Below, piece by piece: positions 16,294-24,809 of a stretch of DNA of 64,000 nucleotides (position 1 is the stretch's first letter; each line of letters starts with the position of its first letter). The stretch covers positions 1 through 64,000 of the forward strand of contig JBMNPF010000006.1 of assembly GCA_050943475.1 (NCBI GenBank), read 5' to 3'. The notes beneath the pieces were generated by a model. That model made no database searches. It was not told the DNA's origin and saw nothing but the letters and a program-made list of their open reading frames with translations. The position numbers and the translations under genes are program-made. The DNA comes from Metaruminococcus_A sp050943475 (GTDB lineage Bacteria > Bacillota > Clostridia > Oscillospirales > Ruminococcaceae).

Positions 16294-17031
16294 ATGACCA
16301 CCATGTCCATTGGTGAATTGGCAAAAACGATGGGGATCAGCGTGCGCACCCTGCGTTATTATGACGCGGTTGATCTGCTCAAACCCGCCGCGGTGACCGA
16401 AAGCGGCTACCGCCTCTATGATGGCGAGTCGCTCAGCGTATTGCAGCAGATTCTCTTTTTCCGTGAGCTTGAATTTTCGCTGGAGGACATCCGGGCCATT
16501 CTTTCCAATCCGGACTATGACAGGAGGCAGATATTGGAACAGCACCGGGAGCTTCTGCTCTTGAAGCGCCGCCATCTTGATGAACTGCTTCGCATGGTCG
16601 ATGAAACCATAGGAGGGAAACCAATGCGTGAAAACAAGATAACCTATGCTGACGTAGAGGCCGCAAAAAAACGGTATGCAGATGAAGTCAGACAGCGGTG
16701 GGGAGGTACAGATGCCTACCGTGAAAGTGAACAGAAGCATGTCGGCTGCGGTGTGGAGCAGGAAACGGAAGCTGCCGGACAGATGGAAAAACTGCTGGCC
16801 CTTTTTGCAGCAGAACGGATGAAATCCCCAGCTGCTCCGGAGGTGCAGGCGCTGGTGGAATGCTGGAAGCAGTATATTACCGCGTACCACTACAACTGTA
16901 CCGACGAGATCCTGTCCGCGCTGGGACAGATGTACGCAACCGATGAACGGTTTGCTCAAAACATCGATCGTTTTGGGCAAGGAACCGCCCGGTTTATGAG
17001 CGGTGCGATTGCATTTTACTGTTCCAGATAG
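16294..17031 (+). CDS. MerR family regulator with TipAS antibiotic-recognition domain
   Basis: 245 aa from ATG 16294 (GGAGGTGA 6 nt upstream). N-terminal winged helix-turn-helix SIGELAKTMGISVRTLRYYDAVDLLKPA (about 4-31) and the long dimerisation coiled coil (about 75-115) are typical of MerR. The C-terminal half (about 125-240) matches TipAS: helix-rich, ending ALGQMYATDERFAQNIDRFGQGTARFMSGAIAFYC. TipAL/Mta-type proteins bind thiopeptides or multiple drugs and turn on their own and efflux genes. Here no exporter is directly downstream, though two MATE genes lie 1.1-2.7 kb further on the same strand. Confidence 0.9.
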   Translation: MTTMSIGELAKTMGISVRTLRYYDAVDLLKPAAVTESGYRLYDGESLSVLQQILFFRELEFSLEDIRAILSNPDYDRRQILEQHRELLLLKRRHLDELLRMVDETIGGKPMRENKITYADVEAAKKRYADEVRQRWGGTDAYRESEQKHVGCGVEQETEAAGQMEKLLALFAAERMKSPAAPEVQALVECWKQYITAYHYNCTDEILSALGQMYATDERFAQNIDRFGQGTARFMSGAIAFYCSR

Positions 17032-17041
17032 ATGGATAGCC

Positions 17042-17064
17042 AGCCGCTGAGGCGGGCGGCTTTT
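17042..17064 (+). terminator. Terminator after the MerR gene
   Basis: AGCCGC (17042-17047) pairs with GCGGCT (17056-17061), followed by TTTG; short stem. Confidence 0.6.
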
Positions 17065-17239
17065 GCTGCCCTCACTTTGTGTCGGCAGGCGGGTAACGTG
17101 CTGCGTCCGCATTGCTGTGCTTTTTTCGGCTGGTTTGCCGCCCCCACCGAGGCGGGTACGGCGGATCCTGCCGCTCATGCCAACCCGGCGTTTTGAGTAC
17201 CGGGTTGATATGGAAGCACCGGCTTTTTAAAAGTAGCCT

Positions 17240-17268
17240 TTGCCCCGCCTTGAACGGTGTGGTACAAT
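17240..17268 (+). promoter_or_regulatory. Promoter of the MBL-fold hydrolase gene
   Basis: TTGCCC (17240-17245), 17-nt spacer, TACAAT (17263-17268) with TGG before it (extended -10). Confidence 0.7.
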
Positions 17269-17320
17269 AAAAGCAAAGAAATTCCAAACCCACCCGGACA
17301 ATTCAAAAAGGAGGATTCTT

Positions 17321-17917
17321 ATGGCAGTTTTAACCTATCAGGGACACGGTAGCTTTCGGATTCAAACGACCGCGGGCACCGTTGTTTATGTGGATCCTTA
17401 TGCCGGAGACGGCTATGATCTCCCCGCAGACCTGATCCTTGTCACCCACGGCCACCACGATCACAACGAGGTTTCTCTCATTCAAAACCGGAACCCGGGC
17501 TGTACCGTGATTACTCATATGGAGGCGCTTCGAGCGGGTGCGTACCAGACCTTTGCAGAAAAGGATGTTTCGGTTGAGGCGGTTCCCGCATATAACGGTC
17601 ATCACGACCGGAACGAGTGTGTAGGCTATCTTCTCCGGTTTGATGGGATCACCGTCTATGCGTCGGGCGACACTTCCACCACTGATTGGATGCAAACCGC
17701 CGCTCCCCTGCAAATCGATTACGCATTGTACCCCATCGATGGTATTTATAACATGGACGCCGCCGAAGCGGCCCGGTGCGCGGCACTGGTGGGGGCGAAG
17801 CACAACATCCCCATCCACATGAAACCACAAGCACTGTTTGACCGCGCAATGGCGGAGACCTTTGGCGCGCCTAACCGCCTGATTGTAGAGCCGGGAGAAA
17901 CCATTTCACTTTCTTAA
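17321..17917 (+). CDS. MBL-fold metal-dependent hydrolase (UlaG/UPF0173-like)
   Basis: 198 aa from ATG 17321 with AAAAAGGAGG upstream. THGHHDHNE (about 43-51) is the HxHxDH zinc-binding motif of the metallo-beta-lactamase fold. ASGDTSTTDWM near 113-123 gives the bridging Asp, and PIHMKPQ near 165-171 the late His. This compact, TQG-HGSF-starting form belongs to the UlaG/YycJ-like group of phosphoesterases and lactonases. The substrate cannot be inferred. Single-gene unit between two terminators. Confidence 0.85.
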   Translation: MAVLTYQGHGSFRIQTTAGTVVYVDPYAGDGYDLPADLILVTHGHHDHNEVSLIQNRNPGCTVITHMEALRAGAYQTFAEKDVSVEAVPAYNGHHDRNECVGYLLRFDGITVYASGDTSTTDWMQTAAPLQIDYALYPIDGIYNMDAAEAARCAALVGAKHNIPIHMKPQALFDRAMAETFGAPNRLIVEPGETISLS

Positions 17918-18052
17918 GCAGAATTTCCTGCCGGAAATATTTTCCCGTCCCGCTCCATTTTCTGTCCGGCGGAACCGGCCAGGGTGGCCGTGTAGGGGTA
18001 ACAGAATCCTTTTTGTACCGCACCATTGTATTTTCTGTAATACCAGACGGAA

Positions 18053-18085
18053 ACAGGGCTGCCTAACAGGCAGCCCTGTTTTTTT
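18053..18085 (+). terminator. Terminator after the MBL-fold gene
   Basis: ACAGGGCTGCCT (18053-18064), AAC loop, AGGCAGCCCTGT (18068-18079), T-run to 18085. Confidence 0.95.
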
Positions 18086-18171
18086 GCCGTTTCCTCTTTT
18101 CGTTTATGCGGAATTGTGTTACAATAACCTGGATTAAATCTTCAGAAAAAGAAGAGGAAAGCAGGGATAGT

Positions 18172-19548
18172 TTGGCAGAAGCGGCTTTAAATTCAAAGGA
18201 AGAACGCAGGTCGTTTTATAAATCGGTCTTTTCGCTGGTTCTTCCCATGGCGCTCCAGAATCTCATCAACGTCGCTGTCACTTCGACCGACGTTATTATG
18301 CTCGGCAGTGTCGGCGAAACGGTGCTTTCGGCTTCCTCGCTTGCGGGGCAGGTTCAGTTTATCATGACGCTGTTCTTTTTCGGCCTCACGTCGGGCGCCG
18401 CTGTGCTTACAGCCCAGTACTGGGGTAAGGGAGACACCAAAACCATTGAAAAAATCATTGGGATTGCCATGCGGTTTTCACTGATTGTCTCGGTCGTTTT
18501 TACCGCCGTTGTGCTGCTGTTCCCGGCACAGGTCATGAGCATTTTCACCCCGGAACAGCCGGTCATTGAAGAAGGGGTCAAATACCTGCGCATTGTTTCG
18601 CTCTCTTATATTCTCACGTCAGTCACCATTATCTACCTGAATATTATGCGCAGTGTGGAGCGGGTGGTGGTTTCCACCATTGTTTTCCTCTGCTCCTTTG
18701 TCTGCAACATTGTTGTCAACAGCCTGCTCATCTTCGGGCTGTTCGGCCTGCCGAAACTGGGGATTGCAGGCGCGGCTATCGGCACGGTTGTGGCACGTTT
18801 GCTGGAGCTTGTCATCACCTTAATTTATTCGCGCGGTAAGTCCAACCCGGTGCCGCTGCATTTCCGGAACCTGTTTGTCCGCAATAAACTGCTGTTTCGG
18901 GATTTTCTTAAGTTTTCCATTCCCGTCACTCTCAATGAATTGATGTGGGGGTTGGGTGTTTCCATGAACTCGGTCATCATTGGGCACCTCGGCAGCTCGG
19001 TTGTCGCGGCAAACTCGGTTGCACAGGTGACCCGGCAGCTTGCCACCGTCGTGGCGTTCGGTCTTGCAAACGCCACCGCAATTATGATTGGCAAAGCCAT
19101 TGGCGGTAACCTGTATGAAAAGGCGGAGCTTTATGCCAAGCGGTTTGTCAAGCTCACCCTCATTGCCGGGGCAGCCGGTGCGGTGGTTGTGCTGCTGGTT
19201 GGGCCAATTGCTTCTATTTTTCTTAATCTGTCGGAGGAGGCAAAAGGCTACCTGACCATTATGATGTTCGTCATGTCTTACTTTGTATTTGGGCAGGCGT
19301 ACAACACCACAATGGTGGTCGGTGTCTTCCGTGCGGGCGGTGACACCAAGTTTGGCCTCATCATGGATGTGAGCACCATGTGGGGCGGTTCTATCCTGCT
19401 CGGTGCGCTCTGTGCCTTTGTGTTCCACTGGAGCGTTCCCTGGGTCTACGTGGTCCTCATGAGCGATGAAATCATCAAGCTGCCGCTGACCACCTGGCGG
19501 TACAGGAGCAAAAAGTGGCTGCGCAATGTCACACGAGACTTTACATAG
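18172..19548 (+). CDS. MATE family efflux transporter, copy 1
   Basis: About 458 aa if started at TTG 18172, which follows GAGGAAAGCAGGGA. The ATG at 18106 (480 aa) is possible, but a TACAAT -10 box at 18119-18124 would fall inside the coding region. Twelve membrane segments in two MatE halves are visible, starting FYKSVFSLVLPMALQNLINVAVTSTDVIMLG. GLTSGAAVLTAQYWGKGD and the repeat in the second half (VAANSVAQVTRQ) are typical of the family. It should export cationic drugs or metabolites in exchange for Na+ or H+. A second MATE gene follows 136 nt downstream. Confidence 0.85.
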   Translation: MAEAALNSKEERRSFYKSVFSLVLPMALQNLINVAVTSTDVIMLGSVGETVLSASSLAGQVQFIMTLFFFGLTSGAAVLTAQYWGKGDTKTIEKIIGIAMRFSLIVSVVFTAVVLLFPAQVMSIFTPEQPVIEEGVKYLRIVSLSYILTSVTIIYLNIMRSVERVVVSTIVFLCSFVCNIVVNSLLIFGLFGLPKLGIAGAAIGTVVARLLELVITLIYSRGKSNPVPLHFRNLFVRNKLLFRDFLKFSIPVTLNELMWGLGVSMNSVIIGHLGSSVVAANSVAQVTRQLATVVAFGLANATAIMIGKAIGGNLYEKAELYAKRFVKLTLIAGAAGAVVVLLVGPIASIFLNLSEEAKGYLTIMMFVMSYFVFGQAYNTTMVVGVFRAGGDTKFGLIMDVSTMWGGSILLGALCAFVFHWSVPWVYVVLMSDEIIKLPLTTWRYRSKKWLRNVTRDFT

Positions 19549-19684
19549 CGCAGGTTATTTATAAATCTTCAAAAAGCCGGCTTTGTCCACCGCCGGGTGG
19601 GGGAGCCACAAATGGCGTCAGATCTTGCACCGTTAGGCCGTTGGGTGCAGGGGCTGCCGCCTTTTTCTTGATTAGGAGGTTTTT

Positions 19685-21025
19685 ATGGATTTACAAACGT
19701 CCAGCATTGGCAAACAGTTTACCCATTACGTTTCGTTCAACGTCCTCAGCATGCTGGGGCTGTCGCTTTACATTCTGGCGGATACCTATTTTGTTGCAAA
19801 CGGAGTGGGGAGCGAAGGGTTGACTGCGCTGAACCTGGTCATCCCCATTTACAATTTCATCAACGGGCTTGGGCTGATGTTTGGAATGGGCGGCGCCACC
19901 TTGTTTTCCCTCCTCAACGGACAGGGGGAACAGGTGCAGGGCGGCCATGTCTTTACCATGACTCTGATCGTGACTTTGCTTTCCGGGCTGCTGTTGCTTG
20001 GGATTGGTTATCCGCTGGCTTATCCTTTGGCGGAATTGCTCGGTGGGCAGGGCGCAGTGCTTGGATATGCGGGGCAGTACCTTGAAGTCAACTTCCTTTT
20101 CGCACCCTTTTACCTGCTCAACAATCTTCTGGCCTGCTTTGTCCGCAACGACGGTGCGCCCAACCGTTCCATGGTTTCCATGCTGGTAGGCTCTTTTAGC
20201 AACATTGTTCTCGACTATGTTTTTGTCTTTCCACTTCAAATGGGGATGTTCGGTGCTGCCCTTGCAACTGGCTTTGCCCCGGTTCTGGGGGTGCTCATTC
20301 TGTCCGGGCATTTTCTCCGGCGCCGCCGGCGTTTCTTCGCTCCGCTTTCTGGGCTGCGGTTCCGGCAGTTTGCACGGGTTTTATCGCTTGGCGTGCCGTC
20401 TCTGCTCAATGAGCTTTCCTCCGGCACCGTCATCCTGGTTTTTAACCTAGTTATCCTCGGAATTGCAGGCAACACCGGTGTTGCGGCCTATGGCATCATT
20501 GCCAATATTGCGCTCATTGCCATTGCGGTCTTTACCGGTGTGGCGCAGGGAATTCAGCCGCTTGTCAGCCACCACTACGGCGCCGGGCAAAAGCGGCACA
20601 CATTCCAGCTCCTGCGGTTGGCCTGCGTGACGGCATTGGGGTTCGGCATGCTGTTTTATCTTGCCGGTTTGCTGTTCCCGGATGCCATTACCGCTCTCTT
20701 CAACCGGGAGAACGATCCCTCCCTTGCTGCATTTGCCCGGGATGGAATCCGCATTTATTTCAGCTCTTTCCTCTTTGCAGGCCTTAATATTGTCATGATT
20801 TCCTTTTTCTCCTCGGTTGGGCGTGCAGCGCCGTCCTTTGCACTTTCTCTCTGCCGCGGCTTTGTGTTTGTCCTGCTGGCGCTTGCCCTGCTTGCCCCGG
20901 TGTTTGGCCTTGCAGGGGTCTGGTGGAGCGTTCCGCTTGCCGAAATAGCGGCCTGTCTGTTCTCGTTTGGCATGCTCATTTTCATCCGCCGTGTATGGAA
21001 GAAAGAGGAGGCCCTTTCCCGTTGA
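19685..21025 (+). CDS. MATE family efflux transporter, copy 2
   Basis: 446 aa. TTAGGAGG lies 6 nt before ATG 19685. N-terminus IGKQFTHYVSFNVLSMLGLSLYILADTYFVANGVG and GMGGATLFSLLNGQGE mark a MATE protein of the bacterial DinF/NorM-distant group. About 12 hydrophobic segments. It is diverged from copy 1, so this is not a recent duplication. The 136-nt gap holds a hairpin (TTGCACC/GGGTGCAG, 19624-19650) with a following T-rich CTTTTTCTT, possibly an attenuator between the two genes. Substrate unknown. Confidence 0.88.
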   Translation: MDLQTSSIGKQFTHYVSFNVLSMLGLSLYILADTYFVANGVGSEGLTALNLVIPIYNFINGLGLMFGMGGATLFSLLNGQGEQVQGGHVFTMTLIVTLLSGLLLLGIGYPLAYPLAELLGGQGAVLGYAGQYLEVNFLFAPFYLLNNLLACFVRNDGAPNRSMVSMLVGSFSNIVLDYVFVFPLQMGMFGAALATGFAPVLGVLILSGHFLRRRRRFFAPLSGLRFRQFARVLSLGVPSLLNELSSGTVILVFNLVILGIAGNTGVAAYGIIANIALIAIAVFTGVAQGIQPLVSHHYGAGQKRHTFQLLRLACVTALGFGMLFYLAGLLFPDAITALFNRENDPSLAAFARDGIRIYFSSFLFAGLNIVMISFFSSVGRAAPSFALSLCRGFVFVLLALALLAPVFGLAGVWWSVPLAEIAACLFSFGMLIFIRRVWKKEEALSR

Positions 21026-21050
21026 CTTTGTGCGGGGCAAACCTTATAAT
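21022..21050 (+). promoter_or_regulatory. Promoter of the larA-glycerate kinase operon
   Basis: TTGACT (21022-21027, overlapping the MATE stop codon), 17-nt spacer, TATAAT (21045-21050). It implies a leader of about 200 nt before larA. Confidence 0.85.
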
Positions 21051-21105
21051 GAATTTAATGTTGCTGTATTGAACGGCGAAAGGCGGCCTGTATTGCGGTG
21101 GGAGC

Positions 21106-21145
21106 GCTTATCTGCATAACCGCTCGCTTCATCAGGCGGATAAGC
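21106..21145 (+). promoter_or_regulatory. Leader hairpin upstream of larA
   Basis: GCTTATCTGC (21106-21115) pairs with GCGGATAAGC (21136-21145), one G-U pair, 20-nt loop. It is in the 5' leader; no known riboswitch was recognised. Confidence 0.4.
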
Positions 21146-21255
21146 CGGGGAATTGTGCCGTTCTGACTGGTATTGTCCAAATTGGATCCGTTTTTAACAG
21201 GCGGAGCGCAGTTGCATCCGCCTTCCATTTTAACGAAAAAATGAGGGAATGAACC

Positions 21256-22530
21256 ATGCCAACCATCCAACTACCTTATGGAACCAGTACTCTTCCATGC
21301 ACGGTGCCGGAGAAGCGCCTGCTGGGCGTTCTCACCTCCAAACTGCACGATTATAAGGCTCCGCTTTCGGAGCAGGCGCTTGTAGAAGAAGCGCTTGCCC
21401 ATCCGGCAGGAGGAAAATCTCTGGCCGAGCTTGCAAAGGGCAAACAGAAAATTGTCCTCATTGCGAGCGACCATACCCGCCCGGTGCCGAGTAAGCTGCT
21501 CGTCCCGTCCATGCTCCGGGAGCTTCGTGCGGGGAATCCTCGTGCGGATATTACCATCCTCATTGCCACCGGCTGCCACCGGGATATTACCGGGGAGGAG
21601 CTACTCTACAAATTCGGCCCTGAAATCTGCATGAATGAGCGAATTGTTGTTCACAACTGTGACGACGCCGAAAACCTCGTCACCATTGGCACCCTGCCGT
21701 CCGGCGGCGTGCTCACGGTGAACAGGCTCGCTTATGAAGCGGATTTGCTTGTTGCAGAGGGCTTTATTGAACCCCACTTTTTCGCGGGCTTTTCCGGCGG
21801 CCGCAAAAGCGTACTGCCCGGCATTTGCGGGCGCGAAACCGTTGTAGCCAACCACTGCGCAGCGTTTATTGACCACCCACGGGCGCGCACTGGCGTTTTG
21901 GAGGGGAATCCAATCCACGTCGATATGCTCTACGCGGCGAAGCAGTGTAAGCTTGCTTTTATCTTAAATGTTGTGCTGGATGCCGGCAAAAAGGTGATTT
22001 TCGCCACTGCGGGCGAGCCGGAGAAAGCGCATAAAGCGGGAACCGATTTTCTTTCCGGCCTCTGCGGTGTTCCGCCGAAGATGGCGGATATTGTTGTTTC
22101 GACCAACGGCGGCTATCCGCTCGACCAGAACATCTACCAGGCGGTCAAGGGGATGACTGCCGCTGAGGCGACGGTCAAAGAGGGCGGCGTTATTTTGATG
22201 CTTGCCAAATCGGACGACGGACACGGCGCCCAGATGTTCTATGACACCTTTGCCGAGGAAAAGAACCTGGACGCGATGCTTGCGCGCTTTCGCGCCACGC
22301 CGCCGGAACGCACCATACCCGACCAGTGGCAGTCCCAAATATTTGCCCGCGTTTTACAGCGTGCAACCGTGCTGTATTGTTCCGACGCGCCGGATGAAAT
22401 GGTGCGCGCTCTGCATATGATTCCGGTCCATTCGGTGGAGGAGGGACTGTGCATGGCGGAGGAACTGCTCCAGAACCCGGACGCCGCCGTCACTGTCATT
22501 CCGGACGGTGTTTCGGTTATGGTCGGCTGA
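21256..22530 (+). CDS. larA: Nickel-dependent lactate racemase LarA
   Basis: 424 aa, full length. Residues that bind lactate and the nickel-pincer nucleotide in Lactiplantibacillus LarA are present at the same numbers: R75 (SDHTRPVP), H108 (ATGCHRD), H174 (EPHFFAGFS), K184 (GGRKSVLPG) and H200 (VVANH). It should interconvert D- and L-lactate, or a related 2-hydroxyacid, in the cytosol. The cofactor makers LarB, LarC and LarE are not in this window and must be elsewhere for activity. The glycerate kinase gene follows 41 nt downstream in the same transcript, raising the possibility of a hydroxyacid other than lactate. Confidence 0.92.
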   Translation: MPTIQLPYGTSTLPCTVPEKRLLGVLTSKLHDYKAPLSEQALVEEALAHPAGGKSLAELAKGKQKIVLIASDHTRPVPSKLLVPSMLRELRAGNPRADITILIATGCHRDITGEELLYKFGPEICMNERIVVHNCDDAENLVTIGTLPSGGVLTVNRLAYEADLLVAEGFIEPHFFAGFSGGRKSVLPGICGRETVVANHCAAFIDHPRARTGVLEGNPIHVDMLYAAKQCKLAFILNVVLDAGKKVIFATAGEPEKAHKAGTDFLSGLCGVPPKMADIVVSTNGGYPLDQNIYQAVKGMTAAEATVKEGGVILMLAKSDDGHGAQMFYDTFAEEKNLDAMLARFRATPPERTIPDQWQSQIFARVLQRATVLYCSDAPDEMVRALHMIPVHSVEEGLCMAEELLQNPDAAVTVIPDGVSVMVG

Positions 22531-22571
22531 TCCCATCCAAAACAAATCATCAATCCATAACGGAGGGAACC

Positions 22572-23705
22572 ATGAAAAAAGTAATTTGTATTCCAGATTC
22601 TTTTAAGGGAACGCTGAGTTCTTCTGAGATCTGCGAGATTATGTCCGATGCTGTCAAACGCCGTTTCCCCGGCTGTGAAACGGTCTCGGTTCCGGTCGCG
22701 GACGGCGGAGAGGGCAGCGTGGACTGTTTCCTTTCAGCACTCGGCGGGGAAAAGATTGCCATAAAGGTCACCGGGCCTTTTGGCCGGATGGTGGACGCTT
22801 ACTACGGTTTGATCGACGGCGGCAAAACTGCGGTGGTTGAAATGGCCGCCTGTGCGGGGCTTCCGCTGGTCGGCGAACAAAAGGATCCGCGGAAAGCCAC
22901 CACCTATGGCGTGGGGGAATTGATGCTCGACGCCGCTAAACGGGGCTGTAAAAAGATGATCGTCGGGTTGGGCGGAAGCGCAACCAACGACGGCGGCACC
23001 GGCGCCGCGGCGGCGGTGGGCGTGCGTTTTTACAATGCGGCGGGTGAGCCGTTCATCCCGGCAGGCGGAACTCTGAAAGAGATTGCCCGCATTGATGCAT
23101 CCCAAAAAAGCGATGCTTTTTCCGGGATAGAGATCGTCACGATGTGCGACATTGACAACCCTTTTTACGGGGAAAACGGCGCGGCGTATATCTTCGGCCC
23201 CCAGAAGGGCGCGGACGAGGCGATGGTCCGGGAACTGGACGATGGCCTTCGGCATCTCTGCGGTGTCATCGAACGCGACCTTGGCATGGGCTTAAAGGAT
23301 GTACCAGGCGGCGGCGCGGCGGGCGCGATGGGTGCAGGCATGATCGCTTTCTTTGGTTCCCGTCTCCAAATGGGGATTGAAACGGTGCTGGACACCGTCG
23401 GCTTTGATGACCTGCTGAACGGCGCGGACGCGGTCTTTACCGGGGAGGGCAAAATGGATTCTCAATCCCTGCGTGGCAAGGTGGTCATTGGGGTGGCAAA
23501 GCGCGCCGGGCGGAAAAATGTCCCGGTTATCGTTGTGGCCGGCGGCGCGGAGGAGGGCATTGACCGCGCCTATGATATGGGCGTGACGGCGGTGTTTTCC
23601 ATCAATCGGCTTCCGCAGGATTTCTCGGTCAGCCGGGAGCACAGCCGTGAAAATATGGCCTTTGCCATGGATAATATCCTGCGGCTTTGGAAAGCGGCGC
23701 ACTGA
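22572..23705 (+). CDS. Glycerate 2-kinase (GarK/GlxK family)
   Basis: 377 aa from ATG 22572, GGAGGG 6 nt upstream. PDSFKGTLSS at the N-terminus, ADGGEGS, EMAACAGL and the glycine-rich GLGGSATNDGGTGAA (about 135-149) are signatures of glycerate kinase type 1. TGEGKMDSQSLRGK and VPVIVVAGG follow in the C-terminal domain. It phosphorylates D-glycerate to 2-phosphoglycerate, feeding glycolysis. The pairing with a LarA-type racemase suggests use of glycerate or related hydroxyacids. Confidence 0.92.
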   Translation: MKKVICIPDSFKGTLSSSEICEIMSDAVKRRFPGCETVSVPVADGGEGSVDCFLSALGGEKIAIKVTGPFGRMVDAYYGLIDGGKTAVVEMAACAGLPLVGEQKDPRKATTYGVGELMLDAAKRGCKKMIVGLGGSATNDGGTGAAAAVGVRFYNAAGEPFIPAGGTLKEIARIDASQKSDAFSGIEIVTMCDIDNPFYGENGAAYIFGPQKGADEAMVRELDDGLRHLCGVIERDLGMGLKDVPGGGAAGAMGAGMIAFFGSRLQMGIETVLDTVGFDDLLNGADAVFTGEGKMDSQSLRGKVVIGVAKRAGRKNVPVIVVAGGAEEGIDRAYDMGVTAVFSINRLPQDFSVSREHSRENMAFAMDNILRLWKAAH

Positions 23706-23718
23706 GCCCACGTCTGAA

Positions 23719-23745
23719 AACGCCCTGCCAGTAGGCAGAGGCGTT
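23719..23745 (+). other. Hairpin downstream of glycerate kinase
   Basis: AACGCC/GGCGTT enclosing CTGCC/GGCAG (23719-23745), with no U-run after it. It may protect a 3' end or be incidental. Confidence 0.3.
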
Positions 23746-23866
23746 CACATCTTGGAGAAAAGTAAGGTGCAGGTGTTTGCATTCTCCAGAAATGTGTGGT
23801 GTTGAAGGACAGAGAGGAGAAAGTCTTTTCTGTTGCCGATGAGGAATTGAAAAAGGAGAAATGATC

Positions 23867-24220
23867 ATGTCAGTACTTTTTGTCTGTTACCCAAAATGCA
23901 CCACCTGTCAAAAGGCGCAGAAATGGTTGGAGGAACGCGGCGTTTCCTATACGGTGCGGGATATCAAAACACAGAACCCTACGCTGGATGAAATCAAAGA
24001 ATGGCACCGCAAAAGCGGCCTGCCGCTCAAACGCTTTTTCAACACCTCTGGTTTGGTCTATAAATCGCTGGGGCTTTCGGCCAAACTTCCGGAACTGCCG
24101 GAAGAGGAGCAGTATGCGCTGCTCGCTACCGACGGAATGCTGGTCAAACGCCCAATCGTGGTAGCGGGGGATACCGTCCTGGTCGGTTTCAAGCCTGCGG
24201 AATGGGAAGGGCGGCTGTAA
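23867..24220 (+). CDS. ArsC/Spx-family thioredoxin-fold protein
   Basis: 117 aa. ATG 23867 is preferred because AAAAAGGAG is 8 nt upstream; ATG 23861 is too close. The N-terminal YPKCTTCQKAQKWLEERG carries a CxxC pair, and VRDIKTQNPTLDEI and LVKRPIVV complete the ArsC/YffB-like fold. It lacks evidence for a role in the arsenate pathway (no ars genes nearby), so it is better called a Spx/MgsR or YffB-like reductase homolog. Its stop overlaps the GNAT ATG by one base (TAATG), so the two genes are coupled. Confidence 0.88.
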   Translation: MSVLFVCYPKCTTCQKAQKWLEERGVSYTVRDIKTQNPTLDEIKEWHRKSGLPLKRFFNTSGLVYKSLGLSAKLPELPEEEQYALLATDGMLVKRPIVVAGDTVLVGFKPAEWEGRL

Positions 24221-24639
24221 TGGAGCTTCAAATCCGTACGGCGGAACCGAAAGACGTCCGGTTGCTGACGGAGTACGACCGCCATATTGCCGAGCGGGAA
24301 CTGCTGGACTGCATTCAGCGCGGCATGGTTGATTGTCTGGAGCAGGACGGTATATTCATCGGCTGGATGCGTTACGGTTTGTTCTGGGATTCCATCCCTT
24401 TCCTCAATATGATTTTTCTTTTGGAGCCTTACCGGCGAAGGGGATACGGCCGGGAAGCGCTTTTGGCCTGGGAGGCCAAACAGGCGCGCCGGGGATTTCT
24501 CCGGGTGATGACTTCAACGGTGGCAGAAGAATCGGCGCAGCATTTTTACCGCAAACTGGGTTACCGGGATATTGGCGGATTTTTCCCGCCGGGAGAGCCG
24601 TATGAATTGCTGCTTGTCAAAGAGCTTGCAGTCTGCTGA
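24220..24639 (+). CDS. GNAT family N-acetyltransferase
   Basis: 139 aa from ATG 24220, coupled to the ArsC-like gene. Motif A is FLLEPYRRRGYGREALLAWE (about 65-84), giving the acetyl-CoA phosphate-binding R-x-x-G-x-G. HFYRKLGYRDIG follows as motif B. Compact single-domain acetyltransferase; substrate unknown. Confidence 0.85.
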   Translation: MELQIRTAEPKDVRLLTEYDRHIAERELLDCIQRGMVDCLEQDGIFIGWMRYGLFWDSIPFLNMIFLLEPYRRRGYGREALLAWEAKQARRGFLRVMTSTVAEESAQHFYRKLGYRDIGGFFPPGEPYELLLVKELAVC

Positions 24640-24670
24640 AAAAGATTGCGGCACCTGTTTTTTTATAAGA

Positions 24671-24707
24671 AAGCCCTGTTGTATAACGGAAGGCAGAGGG
24701 GCTTTTT
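24671..24707 (+). terminator. Terminator after the GNAT gene
   Basis: AAGCCC (24671-24676) pairs with GGGCTT (24699-24704), followed by TTT; long loop, modest stem. Confidence 0.5.
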
Positions 24708-24771
24708 ACGGCAAAGGTAACTGGCCGTTTCGGGAAGAATAAAACGCATTTTACTTGGAAAAGAGACTGAA

Positions 24772-24809
24772 AAGAGCTTGCAAAGCAGTTGCCTTGCAAG
24801 CTCTTTTTT
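24772..24809. terminator. Bidirectional terminator between GNAT and the paralog cluster
   Basis: A perfect 12-bp stem AAGAGCTTGCAA (24772-24783)/TTGCAAGCTCTT (24794-24805), followed by T-run on the plus strand and by TTTTC on the minus strand. Confidence 0.9.
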
